Shown: piece by piece, positions 1 to 6,772 of the stretch
Position numbering within the stretch: the stretch's first letter is position 1
Layout: the number at the start of each line of letters is the position of its first letter
From: Gammaproteobacteria bacterium UBA7310
Lineage (GTDB): Bacteria > Pseudomonadota > Gammaproteobacteria > Pseudomonadales > Ketobacteraceae
Assembly: GCA_002471665.1 (NCBI GenBank)
Contig: DKQK01000065.1
Span: 1 to 7,855 of the forward strand
Direction of reading: 5' to 3'
Length of the DNA stretch: 7,855 bases
The notes under the pieces: model-generated
The model's input: the letters and a program-made list of their open reading frames with translations, nothing else
Told to the model about the DNA's origin: nothing
Databases searched by the model: none
Made by a program: the position numbers and the translations under genes

Positions 1-93
1 CGCCGTCACCGATGTGGCCCAGCATAACAACAGCAGTACGATGCCAAGGCTTGGTTTGATCAGGAGTCTATTGATAACGGTTCGATACAACAT
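1..93 (-). CDS. Exported protein, N-terminal fragment (signal peptide only)
   Basis: This is a minus-strand reading frame that starts with ATG at 93-91 and runs off the left edge after 31 codons. The visible product begins MLYRTVINRLLIKPSLG, continues with a hydrophobic stretch (IVLLLLCWA) and reaches the window edge at ATSVTA. That is the usual signal-peptide layout: basic n-region, hydrophobic core, and a small-x-small site (V-T-A or nearby). An AGGT-type ribosome binding sequence sits about 8 nt before the ATG, and an extended -10 promoter lies about 35 nt upstream. The Cys in the core is not followed by a Gly/Ala/Ser that would make a convincing lipobox at the end of the core, so ordinary secretion is favoured over lipoprotein processing. 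The mature protein is outside the window, so no function can be given. Confidence 0.6.
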   Translation of the reverse strand, partial: MLYRTVINRLLIKPSLGIVLLLLCWATSVTA

Positions 94-127
94 GAGTCGA
101 CCTGGGAGCAAAATACACGGGGCGGGC

Positions 128-136
128 AGTATATCA
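128..136 (-). promoter_or_regulatory. Extended -10 promoter for the left-edge exported protein
   Basis: Read on the minus strand, the sequence is TGATATACT: an extended -10 TG, one spacer base, then TATACT, which matches the sigma-70 -10 consensus at five of six positions. No good -35 is visible about 17 bp upstream, which is typical of extended -10 promoters. The predicted transcript would start near position 121 and leave a leader of roughly 28 nt before the ATG at 93. Confidence 0.5.
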
Positions 137-179
137 TGGCCAATGCAGGGGTTCATGATTGTGGCCGCCCCGGTGCTAT

Positions 180-2753
180 TTACAGCCCTAAATAGGCCAG
201 CAGATCCTGCACCGTGATGCGTCCATCGCCATCCAGATCATAGCGTTCCTGCTCCCCCTGGGCGGCCTGGCCCAGTGCCCGGGCGATACGGAACACACCC
301 TGCAATGTTGGACGCCGGGGTTCCAGTTGCACCGAGACCAGAAGCGGATCGTGATCTGAGCTGCGGAAGGGACCAACCCCGGTGAAGGCATAGCCATCGG
401 CATCCGGATAATAGGTCAGTGCCTGGTCGTACTGCAGTTGATAGGCCTCCACCGCGTTGATCGGCCAGTGGCGGGCATCCACGATGTCGTTGCTGAACCC
501 TTCGTTCACCAGAATATGATCCAGGCTGCCCACCTGGCCGGTTTGATAAAACCAATAGGAGAAACCGTCAGCATCAAACTGCGGCGCCACATTGCGATAG
601 TCAAAGGTGGGCGCCACCACGGACTCACCGTTGTCCGCTGCGGTATTGACCGCCGTCATGATGGTGTAGCCACGCTGGTCCGGCTCATAGCCGGTGAGTA
701 CGGCCAAAGGATCTTCGGCGCTGTAGGCATTGAGATCCCCCATGATCATGACCCGCTGCGGCAGGCTGGCCGCCGCCAGCCCATTGGCCAGGGTCACCGC
801 GGCCGACACCCGCAGGGCATTACAGCTGCTTTGGGCCGTGGTGATCACATCATTGAGGTTGGCGTCCTCCCAGCAACCGGAGCCCTTGGATTTGAAGTGG
901 TTCACCACCACCGCAAAGGGTTGCCGGCTATCCCGATGGCGGAAACGCTGCAGCAGTGCAGTGCGCATCTGCACCAGCGAACCATCATCCAGCGTTTGCA
1001 CCGGCATGGGGATGGTGATGGCGCCGGCTTCGGGCTGCACCACCGAAGGCCGGTATAGCAATCCAACCGCAATGGCATCGCTGCCCACCGGGCTGCCGTC
1101 GGCGGTGGCAATAAAGGCATAGTGATCCCTCTCCGCCAGCTGTGCATTCAACGCCGCCACCAAACTGGCAATGGCGCTGTCATCACCAAAGCCATCGTTT
1201 TCAATTTCCATCAGGCCAATGACATCAGCATCCATGGCCACCATGGCGGCCACGATACGGTCCTCCTGCAAAGCAAATTCCTGCGCATTTTCGGCACCGC
1301 GGTTGAGGGGATAATCGAACGTAACCCCTCCGCTGCCGTCATCGGTGCCGTTGAAGTAGTTCAATACGTTGAAGCTGGCCAGGGTGAGATTACCGCGCTG
1401 CAGTTGCGGTACGCTCTGGCGCTGGCTTGCCACCTCAATGGTATCCAGGGGATTGATACGATAGCGGCCAAAGGCATAGTTCAGGGGCCCCATGGTGCTG
1501 ACCCGGTCACTGATTCGAAGGGGCGTGGCGTAGCTGAAATCCGGGTAGAAACTGAGCCGGTCCGGGTATTGGCTGCCGCTGTTGTCTTCCACGTAGATCA
1601 GGTTGCGGCGGTTGGCTGCCACCACTGCCTCGTAGCCGGCGGTGCCCGGGGCAAACCGGTCCGTGGGCGCGCGCTTCAATTCATGGCTCAATCCGATCTC
1701 ACCATAACGCCACAGGTCGTTGATGTCCGTTACCTGCAGATCGTTTACCGCCACCAGCATGCCTTCCAGCGCCTCCAGCGCCGCCGCCTCGGCAGCATCA
1801 TCAGAGAACGGCAAGGTCAGCTCCACCGCTTCCAGTTGGGTGTTGCCACCGCAATTCTGCAGGCCGGCAAGGCCGGTGATTTCGGTCAGGCCGTAGTATT
1901 CATCCACGGTGCCCAGTACGCGCACGGTTGCTCCGGGGGTTACGCTGCCAAGCGCCGCGTAGGAAAACACAAACAACCCCTCCGAGGTGGCGGCATTCCC
2001 ATCCTGATCCCCTGCTTCCTCCTGCAGGAAGAAGCCATTGTCACGCAGGCCGGTTACCACGGCTTCCACCACCACCGGCTCACCCTCCAGGGCCGAGGCC
2101 TGCGCTGCCCCCTGAATGACACTGATCAAGGTGGCGCTGTCACCGCATTGACCCAGGGCAATAGCGGGCTCCTGGCCATCGTCACCCGCCTGATACTGCC
2201 CCAGATCGTCAAAGCTGTCCGCCGGCAGGCCGACCCACTGCTGGGCCGGATCAAAAGCATCGTCCGGGTTGGCGTCACCGGTGTCCACCGTGGCCCGGCG
2301 CCGCAGGGTATTGTTCTGGGTGCTGGTAGCCCCGCTTCCCCATTCACTGCCCGGGTCGAACCCAACCTGCCCGATGCTGTCGATCGCTACTCCCCCATTC
2401 ATCAGTACAATGGCATCATCGCCGTTGAAAAACCCGGCACTACTGGTGAAGTCCGCCTGCGCCAGGATGGGTTCGGCGGCACTGCTGTGGGCTACCACAT
2501 AAACCTCTCCGGCTGCCACACTGCCGTTCAGGTTCAGCACCAGTCCGGCACTGGTACTGCCGTTGAAATACATCGCCAGTTCATAGGCTGCCAGATCAAT
2601 GGCCTGATCCGTGCCGTTGAACAGCTCGATGGCTTTGTTGTTGCTGCTGCCTTCGATGTATTCAGAGATCAGCAGATCAGCGGCGGCAACGGCGTTGCCC
2701 GTCAGACACAATCCCGCCAGGGCGGCGGCCAGGTTGATTTTATGATTCCACAT
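180..2753 (-). CDS. ExeM/NucH-family extracellular endonuclease with lamin-tail domain and C-terminal calcium loop
   Basis: This 857-residue protein is predicted to be a secreted, metal-dependent DNase that degrades extracellular DNA for nutrients or biofilm turnover. The start is MWNHK at 2753, with GGGGAAGA upstream as ribosome binding site and a signal peptide right after it (residues 1-24, cleavage near AVAA/ADLL). The frame stays open upstream to 2981 but that part overlaps znuC. Residues 25-145 form a lamin-tail domain (LLISEYIEGSSNNKAIELFN). Residues 200-440 look like OB-fold linker domains. Residues 455-810 are the endonuclease/exonuclease/phosphatase fold, with SFNVLNYF (N462), MEIEND (E516), NHFKSKG (H619), GDLN (D673, N675), SLDHILVN (D745, H746) and SSDHDP (D800, H801), so the catalytic set is complete. 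Cysteines 203, 301, 627 and 644 could form disulfides. The tail (839-850, DLDGDGRITVQD) is a dockerin-like EF-hand loop. Family assignment is firm; biological role is inferred. Confidence 0.93.
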   Translation of the reverse strand: MWNHKINLAAALAGLCLTGNAVAAADLLISEYIEGSSNNKAIELFNGTDQAIDLAAYELAMYFNGSTSAGLVLNLNGSVAAGEVYVVAHSSAAEPILAQADFTSSAGFFNGDDAIVLMNGGVAIDSIGQVGFDPGSEWGSGATSTQNNTLRRRATVDTGDANPDDAFDPAQQWVGLPADSFDDLGQYQAGDDGQEPAIALGQCGDSATLISVIQGAAQASALEGEPVVVEAVVTGLRDNGFFLQEEAGDQDGNAATSEGLFVFSYAALGSVTPGATVRVLGTVDEYYGLTEITGLAGLQNCGGNTQLEAVELTLPFSDDAAEAAALEALEGMLVAVNDLQVTDINDLWRYGEIGLSHELKRAPTDRFAPGTAGYEAVVAANRRNLIYVEDNSGSQYPDRLSFYPDFSYATPLRISDRVSTMGPLNYAFGRYRINPLDTIEVASQRQSVPQLQRGNLTLASFNVLNYFNGTDDGSGGVTFDYPLNRGAENAQEFALQEDRIVAAMVAMDADVIGLMEIENDGFGDDSAIASLVAALNAQLAERDHYAFIATADGSPVGSDAIAVGLLYRPSVVQPEAGAITIPMPVQTLDDGSLVQMRTALLQRFRHRDSRQPFAVVVNHFKSKGSGCWEDANLNDVITTAQSSCNALRVSAAVTLANGLAAASLPQRVMIMGDLNAYSAEDPLAVLTGYEPDQRGYTIMTAVNTAADNGESVVAPTFDYRNVAPQFDADGFSYWFYQTGQVGSLDHILVNEGFSNDIVDARHWPINAVEAYQLQYDQALTYYPDADGYAFTGVGPFRSSDHDPLLVSVQLEPRRPTLQGVFRIARALGQAAQGEQERYDLDGDGRITVQDLLAYLGL

Positions 2754-2931
2754 GGTTCTTCCCCTGCCATGAGACGTGTAAAACGCCCAGTGTTGGCCAA
2801 CGCCATGAACGGCCCATGAAAACTTGATGAGTTTTTTATGTGCAGACGTACCCGGCGTGTATTTGTGTCTATGGGCCAACCGGTTTAGCATGGCACCATC
2901 GACACCACTGTAACCTGAATGAACCCCTTTC
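2754..2931. other. Divergent intergenic region between the nuclease gene and znuC
   Basis: This 178-bp gap must hold the promoters of both the minus-strand nuclease gene and the plus-strand znuC run, but no strong sigma-70 promoter stands out on either strand. Visible structure: a 10-bp palindrome GTTGGCCAAC (2792-2801), a 6-5-6 inverted repeat (2819-2835), and GGCCCAT (2811-2817) facing ATGGGCC (2871-2877), with AACCGGTT at 2878-2885. znuC genes are commonly controlled by Zur, but I find no match to the enterobacterial Zur operator core (GTTATA-N-TATAAC). Confidence 0.5.
2819..2835. repeat. Perfect inverted repeat, candidate operator
   Basis: AAAACT and AGTTTT flank the 5-bp centre TGATG, giving a perfect 6-5-6 inverted repeat about 66 bp before the nuclease start and 97 bp before the znuC start. 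Its position between two divergent genes and its dyad form fit a binding site for a dimeric regulator. It is AT-rich and short, so chance is possible, and as RNA it would be only a weak hairpin. Confidence 0.3.
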
Positions 2932-3723
2932 ATGACCGAACACACCCTGGTTGAACTGCACGACGTAGGCCTCGACTTCAAAAGTCGTCGGGTTCTTGAT
3001 CAAATCTCGTTTCATGTCCGCCCCCGGGAAATCCTCACCATCATCGGCCCCAACGGCGCCGGCAAATCCTGTCTGCTCAAGGTGATTCTGGGCTTGTATA
3101 CCCCTACGCGGGGCACCTGCAAGCAGCGCCCGGGATTAAAGATCGGTTATATGCCGCAGAGGCTGACGGTGGACACCAGCCTGCCGTTATCCGTTGAGCG
3201 CTTTCTGACCCTGGCCAATAAAGGCGATGCCCGCCCGCTGGATGACGTACTGCGCCGGGTTGGCGCCCGCAGCCTGCGCCACAGCGCCGTGCAGAGCCTG
3301 TCCGGTGGCGAATTTCAGCGGGTATTGCTGGCCCGGGCACTGCTGCGGGAACCGGACCTGCTGGTGCTGGATGAACCGGCCCAGGGTGTGGACCTGCAGG
3401 GCCAGCAGGCGCTCTACCATCTATTGGCGGAACTGCGCGATGAACAGGGCTTTGCCATTTTGATGGTGTCCCATGATCTGCATTTCGTCATGGCACAAAC
3501 CGATCAGGTACTGTGCCTGAACCAGCATGTGTGTTGTTCCGGCAGTGCCGAGTCGGTGTCGCAACACCCGGAGTATCTGAGTTTGTTCAACCATGCTGAA
3601 GTGGAGGACATTGCCGTCTACACCCACAACCACGATCATCATCATGATCTGCACGGCCATGTGGTGGCGGAAGACGGGCCCGCCGAAGAACACCGGCATC
3701 AGGGGGGCTGCCACCATGATTGA
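2932..3723 (+). CDS. znuC: Zinc ABC transporter ATP-binding protein ZnuC
   Basis: ZnuC is the cytoplasmic ATPase that drives zinc uptake through ZnuB, with zinc delivered by the periplasmic protein ZnuA. The 263-residue product has all ABC ATPase motifs: Walker A GPNGAGKS (39-46), Q-loop Q76 in YMPQ, signature LSGGE (123-127), Walker B LLVLDEP with catalytic E148, and switch histidine H181. The family-typical NRFL-like segment (LPLSVERFLTL) and the His-rich C-terminus separate it from ABC transporters for other metals or for haem. Residues 231-263 contain 11 histidines plus C260. E. coli ZnuC has a shorter His cluster at the equivalent place, so the distal AEEHRHQGGCHHD part looks like an extension. 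The ATG at 2932 fits family length, but no clear Shine-Dalgarno sequence precedes it. The 3' end overlaps znuB by 8 nt. Neither znuA nor zur is adjacent. Confidence 0.95.
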   Translation: MTEHTLVELHDVGLDFKSRRVLDQISFHVRPREILTIIGPNGAGKSCLLKVILGLYTPTRGTCKQRPGLKIGYMPQRLTVDTSLPLSVERFLTLANKGDARPLDDVLRRVGARSLRHSAVQSLSGGEFQRVLLARALLREPDLLVLDEPAQGVDLQGQQALYHLLAELRDEQGFAILMVSHDLHFVMAQTDQVLCLNQHVCCSGSAESVSQHPEYLSLFNHAEVEDIAVYTHNHDHHHDLHGHVVAEDGPAEEHRHQGGCHHD

Positions 3724-4507
3724 ACTGGTGCTGCCCGCCCTGCTGGTGGGCTTGCTGCTCACCGCCATCGCCGGCCCCCTGGGCTGTTTTGTGGTGTGGG
3801 GGCGCATGGCTTATTTCGGCGACACACTGGCCCACAGCGCCCTGCTGGGCATCGCCCTGGGCTTTCTCTTCGATTTGAATCTGGCCATCGGCGTGATTGC
3901 GGTGAGCAGCAGCATCGCACTGGCGTTGACCGTACTGCAGGGGCAACGCTTTATCGCCAGCGACACCCTGTTGGGGATCATGGCCCACGGGACACTGGCC
4001 CTGGGCCTGGTGCTGGTCAGTTTGATGGAAACCGTGCGGGTGGATCTGCTGGGGCTGTTGTTTGGTGATCTGCTGGCCACCGGGTTCGACGACCTGTACT
4101 GGGTGGGTGCGCTGGTGGTGTTCATCGGTGTCACCCTCTACTTTATCTGGACACCCTTGCTCAACATCGCCATCAATCAAGAACTGGCCCAGGCAGAAGG
4201 CACCCCGGTGGGCCTGATCCGCCTGCTGTTTATGCTGCTGCTGGCCAGCGTGGTGGCCATTGGCATGAAAGTGGTGGGCGCCCTGCTCATCACTGCGCTG
4301 TTGATCATCCCCGCCGCCGCCGCCCGCAAACTGGCCACGACACCGGAACGCATGGCATTGCTGGCCAGCCTGGTGGGCATGGCGGCGGTGATCCTTGGCC
4401 TGACGCTGTCCTGGCAGGCCGATACCCCGGCCGGGCCCAGCATCGTGCTGTGCGCCAGCCTGGCGTTTCTGTTGATTTTTGTTTTTGCCCGCAGAAAGGA
4501 TGCATAA
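3716..4507 (+). CDS. znuB: Zinc ABC transporter permease ZnuB
   Basis: ZnuB is the inner-membrane channel of the high-affinity zinc importer and works as a dimer with ZnuC. The 263-residue product is hydrophobic throughout, with several membrane helices, and matches the usual family length of about 260. Family features are GRMAYFGDTLAHSALLG (29-45), the DLLGLLFGDLL region (110-120), and the AIGMKVVGALLITALLIIPAAAARKLA segment (181-207) that contacts the ATPase. The start at 3716 is chosen because AGGGGGG lies 8 nt upstream and the family N-terminus (MIELVLPALLVG) begins here; the longer open frame back to 3593 encodes znuC-overlapping residues. The 8-nt overlap with znuC implies translational coupling. 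The next gene starts 2 nt after the stop. Confidence 0.95.
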   Translation: MIELVLPALLVGLLLTAIAGPLGCFVVWGRMAYFGDTLAHSALLGIALGFLFDLNLAIGVIAVSSSIALALTVLQGQRFIASDTLLGIMAHGTLALGLVLVSLMETVRVDLLGLLFGDLLATGFDDLYWVGALVVFIGVTLYFIWTPLLNIAINQELAQAEGTPVGLIRLLFMLLLASVVAIGMKVVGALLITALLIIPAAAARKLATTPERMALLASLVGMAAVILGLTLSWQADTPAGPSIVLCASLAFLLIFVFARRKDA

Positions 4508-4509
4508 CC

Positions 4510-6018
4510 ATGAGTAGCCTGTTACCGGATGGCATCAGTACCCTGTTGTTTACCGCGCTGGAATTAATGGCCGCGTTTTTTATTTTCGCCATCGGCACCA
4601 CCGCCGCGGTGGTACTGGTGATGTATTTTGTGGACCGCAACCAGACCAAGCAAACCATTCGCCGCAATTACCCGGTGATTGGCCGCTTTCGCTATTTGTT
4701 CGAACACGTTGGTGAATTCTTCCGCCAGTATTTTTTTGCCATGGACCGGGAGGAGTTGCCCTTCAACCGGGCACAACGTTCCTGGATCTATCGGGCGGCA
4801 AAAAACATTGACTGCACCGTGGCCTTTGGCTCCAGCAAGGATCTCACCAAACCCGGCGCCATTATCTTCGTCAACACCCCCTATCCCACCCTGGATGAAG
4901 ATGCCGTGGAAAACTCGGCCATTATCATCGGCCCTGACTGCCCCACCCCTTTCAGCACCAAATCCATCGTCAATATTTCCGGCATGAGTTACGGTGCCCT
5001 GTCCAAGCCGGCCGTGCGGGCACTGTCCAACGGTGCCAAACTGGCGGGCTGCTGGATGAATACCGGGGAAGGCGGCCTGTCATCCTGGCATTTGGAAGGC
5101 GGCTGCGACATCGTCTTTCAGATCGGTACCGCCAAATACGGTGTGCGCGATGCCCAGGGTAAATTGAGCGCAGAAAAACTGCGCCAGATTGCCGCCCACG
5201 AAAACGTGCGCATGTTCGAACTCAAACTAAGCCAGGGCGCTAAACCCGGCAAGGGCGGCATTCTGCCGGCGGCTAAAGTGTCCGCGGAAATTGCCGCCAT
5301 TCGCGGCATTCCCGAGGGGGAGGCCTCCATCAGCCCTAACCGCCACCCGGAGATCAAATGCGCTGGCGACCTATTGGATATGATCGACACCATTCGCACC
5401 ATCACCGGCAAACCCACCGGTTTCAAGGCGGTGCTGGGCAGCCCCGACTGGCTGGATGAACTGTTCACTGAAATCAAACAACGGGGAGCAGCGTCGGCGC
5501 CTGACTTTATCACCCTGGACAGCGCTGATGGCGGCACCGGAGCCGCCCCCATGTCACTGATTGACGATGTGGGATTACCCATCCGGGAATCCCTGCCACT
5601 GCTGGTGGACAAACTGGTGGCCTACGGGTTGCGGGATCGGATTCGCGTGGTTTGTTCCGGCAAACTGATCACCCCCAGCGCCGTGGCCACCGCCATCTGC
5701 GTGGGCGCGGACTTTGTTGTCACCGCCCGCGGCTTTATGTTTTCCCTGGGTTGCATCCAGGCATTGCAATGCAACAAGAATACCTGTCCGACGGGGGTCA
5801 CCACCCATAATCCGCGTTTGCAAAAAGGCCTCGACCCACAGGACAAAGCCGTGCGGGTTTATCATTACCACCACAATCTAGAACGTGAAGTGGGGATCAT
5901 CGCCCATTCCTGTGGTGTCAGGGAACCCCGTGAACTGCGCCGCCACCACGCCCGCCGGGTAATGGAAAACGGGCACTCCATCAGCCTGGACCGTCTCTAT
6001 CAACGGGAACACGTTTAA
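4510..6018 (+). CDS. Membrane-anchored FMN-binding glutamate-synthase-family protein
   Basis: The 502-residue product resembles the FMN-binding synthase domain of the glutamate synthase large subunit. It has no N-terminal glutaminase domain, and no small-subunit (GltD) gene is nearby. Residues 10-41 form one long membrane helix followed by basic residues (DRNQTKQTIRR), which should place the catalytic domain in the cytoplasm. The barrel region carries VNISGMSYGALSKPA (154-168), NTGEGGLS (184-191), ELKLSQGAKPGKGG (237-250), TLDSADGGTGAAP (335-347), and a C-x5-C-x4-C motif at C415, C421 and C426 (GCIQALQCNKNTCPTG), as in the [3Fe-4S] site of glutamate synthases. Family members of this stand-alone type have no settled substrate, so calling it a glutamate synthase would go too far. 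The start has AAGGA 9 nt upstream. It lies 2 nt after znuB and 10 nt before the next gene, so it is probably cotranscribed with both. Confidence 0.88.
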   Translation: MSSLLPDGISTLLFTALELMAAFFIFAIGTTAAVVLVMYFVDRNQTKQTIRRNYPVIGRFRYLFEHVGEFFRQYFFAMDREELPFNRAQRSWIYRAAKNIDCTVAFGSSKDLTKPGAIIFVNTPYPTLDEDAVENSAIIIGPDCPTPFSTKSIVNISGMSYGALSKPAVRALSNGAKLAGCWMNTGEGGLSSWHLEGGCDIVFQIGTAKYGVRDAQGKLSAEKLRQIAAHENVRMFELKLSQGAKPGKGGILPAAKVSAEIAAIRGIPEGEASISPNRHPEIKCAGDLLDMIDTIRTITGKPTGFKAVLGSPDWLDELFTEIKQRGAASAPDFITLDSADGGTGAAPMSLIDDVGLPIRESLPLLVDKLVAYGLRDRIRVVCSGKLITPSAVATAICVGADFVVTARGFMFSLGCIQALQCNKNTCPTGVTTHNPRLQKGLDPQDKAVRVYHYHHNLEREVGIIAHSCGVREPRELRRHHARRVMENGHSISLDRLYQREHV

Positions 6019-6028
6019 AGGATTTCTC

Positions 6029-6724
6029 ATGCGTTGCCTGACCCTTTTGTTGTTGCTGCCCTTGTACGCCCATGGCGCCGGCGTGCAAGCACCACTGTAT
6101 GGCCAGGTTATGTTCGGTTCACTAAAACTGAACGACAACACGGTCAGCATCCACACCAACGACGACGTATTGGAAGGCGATCTACCTGACAGCATTCCCT
6201 ATCTGGGAGCCGCGGCCCAAGTGATCTGGAAAGACGATGTGATCGGCTATGGCTGGGAAGGGGGTGGATTTTTCTCCTGGCAGAACGACAGCGTCTCATA
6301 CTATGCCAGCGGCGGTGGCGATGGCGGCAGCGTTCGCATCAGCGTGGACAACGATTATTGGTCGTTTGAAACCTTTATGGGCCTGTACGCCAGCCTGAAA
6401 CCGATTGATCGTCTGCGCTTTTACGTTGGGGCCGGACCATTGTTTTTGTTCGCCACAGCCAAAGTGGATAACGTGGCGGAGCAAGCACCGGAACCCACAT
6501 CCTTTGAAGGCACCACCATCAACATAGATGCCGACAACTACCATTCGGATTTTACCGTCGGTGCCTACGCTCGGGCAGGGTTTGAATTCCAACTGCTGGA
6601 CAACTATTGGATGGGTGGCAGCGTACGCCATATGAAAGCGGATGTTAACTTAAGCAAATCCGTGGGCCAGTTTGATATAGACGGCGATATCTATTTTTTG
6701 ACGGTGACCAAACGATTGTTTTAA
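6029..6724 (+). CDS. Predicted outer-membrane beta-barrel protein, last gene of the znuC run
   Basis: The 231-residue product starts with a short signal peptide (MRCLTLLLLLPLYAHGA, cleavage near residue 17). It continues with alternating polar and hydrophobic or aromatic strands and ends in phenylalanine (VTKRLF), the terminal residue expected of proteins inserted by the BAM machinery. Strand-like segments include FETFMGLYASL, RFYVGAGPLFLFAT and FTVGAYARAGFEFQL. It resembles the general OMP beta-barrel superfamily rather than a named porin. The loops are rich in Asp and Gly (for example YYASGGGDGGS at 91-101, INIDADNYHSD at 164-174), which could face calcium or simply be surface loops. AAAGGA 6 nt before the ATG sets the start. 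The gap to the upstream gene is 10 nt, so it is probably cotranscribed with znuCB. Function unknown. Confidence 0.75.
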   Translation: MRCLTLLLLLPLYAHGAGVQAPLYGQVMFGSLKLNDNTVSIHTNDDVLEGDLPDSIPYLGAAAQVIWKDDVIGYGWEGGGFFSWQNDSVSYYASGGGDGGSVRISVDNDYWSFETFMGLYASLKPIDRLRFYVGAGPLFLFATAKVDNVAEQAPEPTSFEGTTINIDADNYHSDFTVGAYARAGFEFQLLDNYWMGGSVRHMKADVNLSKSVGQFDIDGDIYFLTVTKRLF

Positions 6725-6730
6725 TGAAGC

Positions 6731-6760
6731 TGCAATGGCCAGGCACCCCCGGCCACTGCA
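6731..6760. terminator. Hairpin between convergent genes, likely bidirectional terminator
   Basis: TGCAATGGCC (6731-6740) pairs with GGCCACTGCA (6751-6760) across a 10-nt loop, giving a 10-bp stem. It has one A-C mismatch in plus-strand RNA, which becomes a G-U pair in minus-strand RNA. It sits 6 nt past the plus-strand stop and about 13 nt past the minus-strand stop of the convergent gene. Neither side has a proper U-tract, so termination may be inefficient or the hairpin may mainly protect the 3' ends. Confidence 0.5.
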
Positions 6761-6772
6761 AAGGCGGCAAGA

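Noticed and set aside
120..180. Possible intrinsic terminator after the nuclease gene (GGGG...CCCC pairing).
   Set aside because: The pairing is only about 4 bp around a long loop and there is no U-tract on the minus strand.
14..217. Plus-strand open frame of 67 codons at the left edge.
   Set aside because: It overlaps the minus-strand signal-peptide gene and its promoter and the end of the nuclease gene, has no good ribosome binding site, and its product looks like no known protein.
1122..2819. Long (565-codon) plus-strand open frame antisense to the nuclease gene.
   Set aside because: The minus-strand product is a complete, motif-bearing nuclease. The antisense product is His/Gly/Val-rich low-quality sequence with no domains, as expected from the complement of a GC-rich coding region.
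2754..2931. Possible classical Zur operator upstream of znuC.
   Set aside because: No stretch matches the enterobacterial GTTATA-N-TATAAC core; the inverted repeats present have different sequences, so no Zur site is annotated.
2754..2981. Upstream extension of the nuclease reading frame by 76 codons.
   Set aside because: It would overlap the start of znuC and put the signal peptide in the middle of the protein; the start at 2753 has a good ribosome binding site and a signal peptide directly after it.
3593..3715. Longer start for znuB giving 304 residues.
   Set aside because: The extra 41 residues are the out-of-frame reading of the znuC His-rich tail; the start at 3716 matches the family N-terminus and has a strong AGGGGGG site.
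3587..4180. Minus-strand open frame of 197 codons antisense to znuC and znuB.
   Set aside because: The product is Gln/His-rich without domains and is the shadow of two well-supported genes.
4450..4509. Longer start for the glutamate-synthase-like gene inside znuB.
   Set aside because: It would overlap znuB by almost 60 nt; the ATG at 4510 has an AAGGA site and leads directly into the membrane helix.
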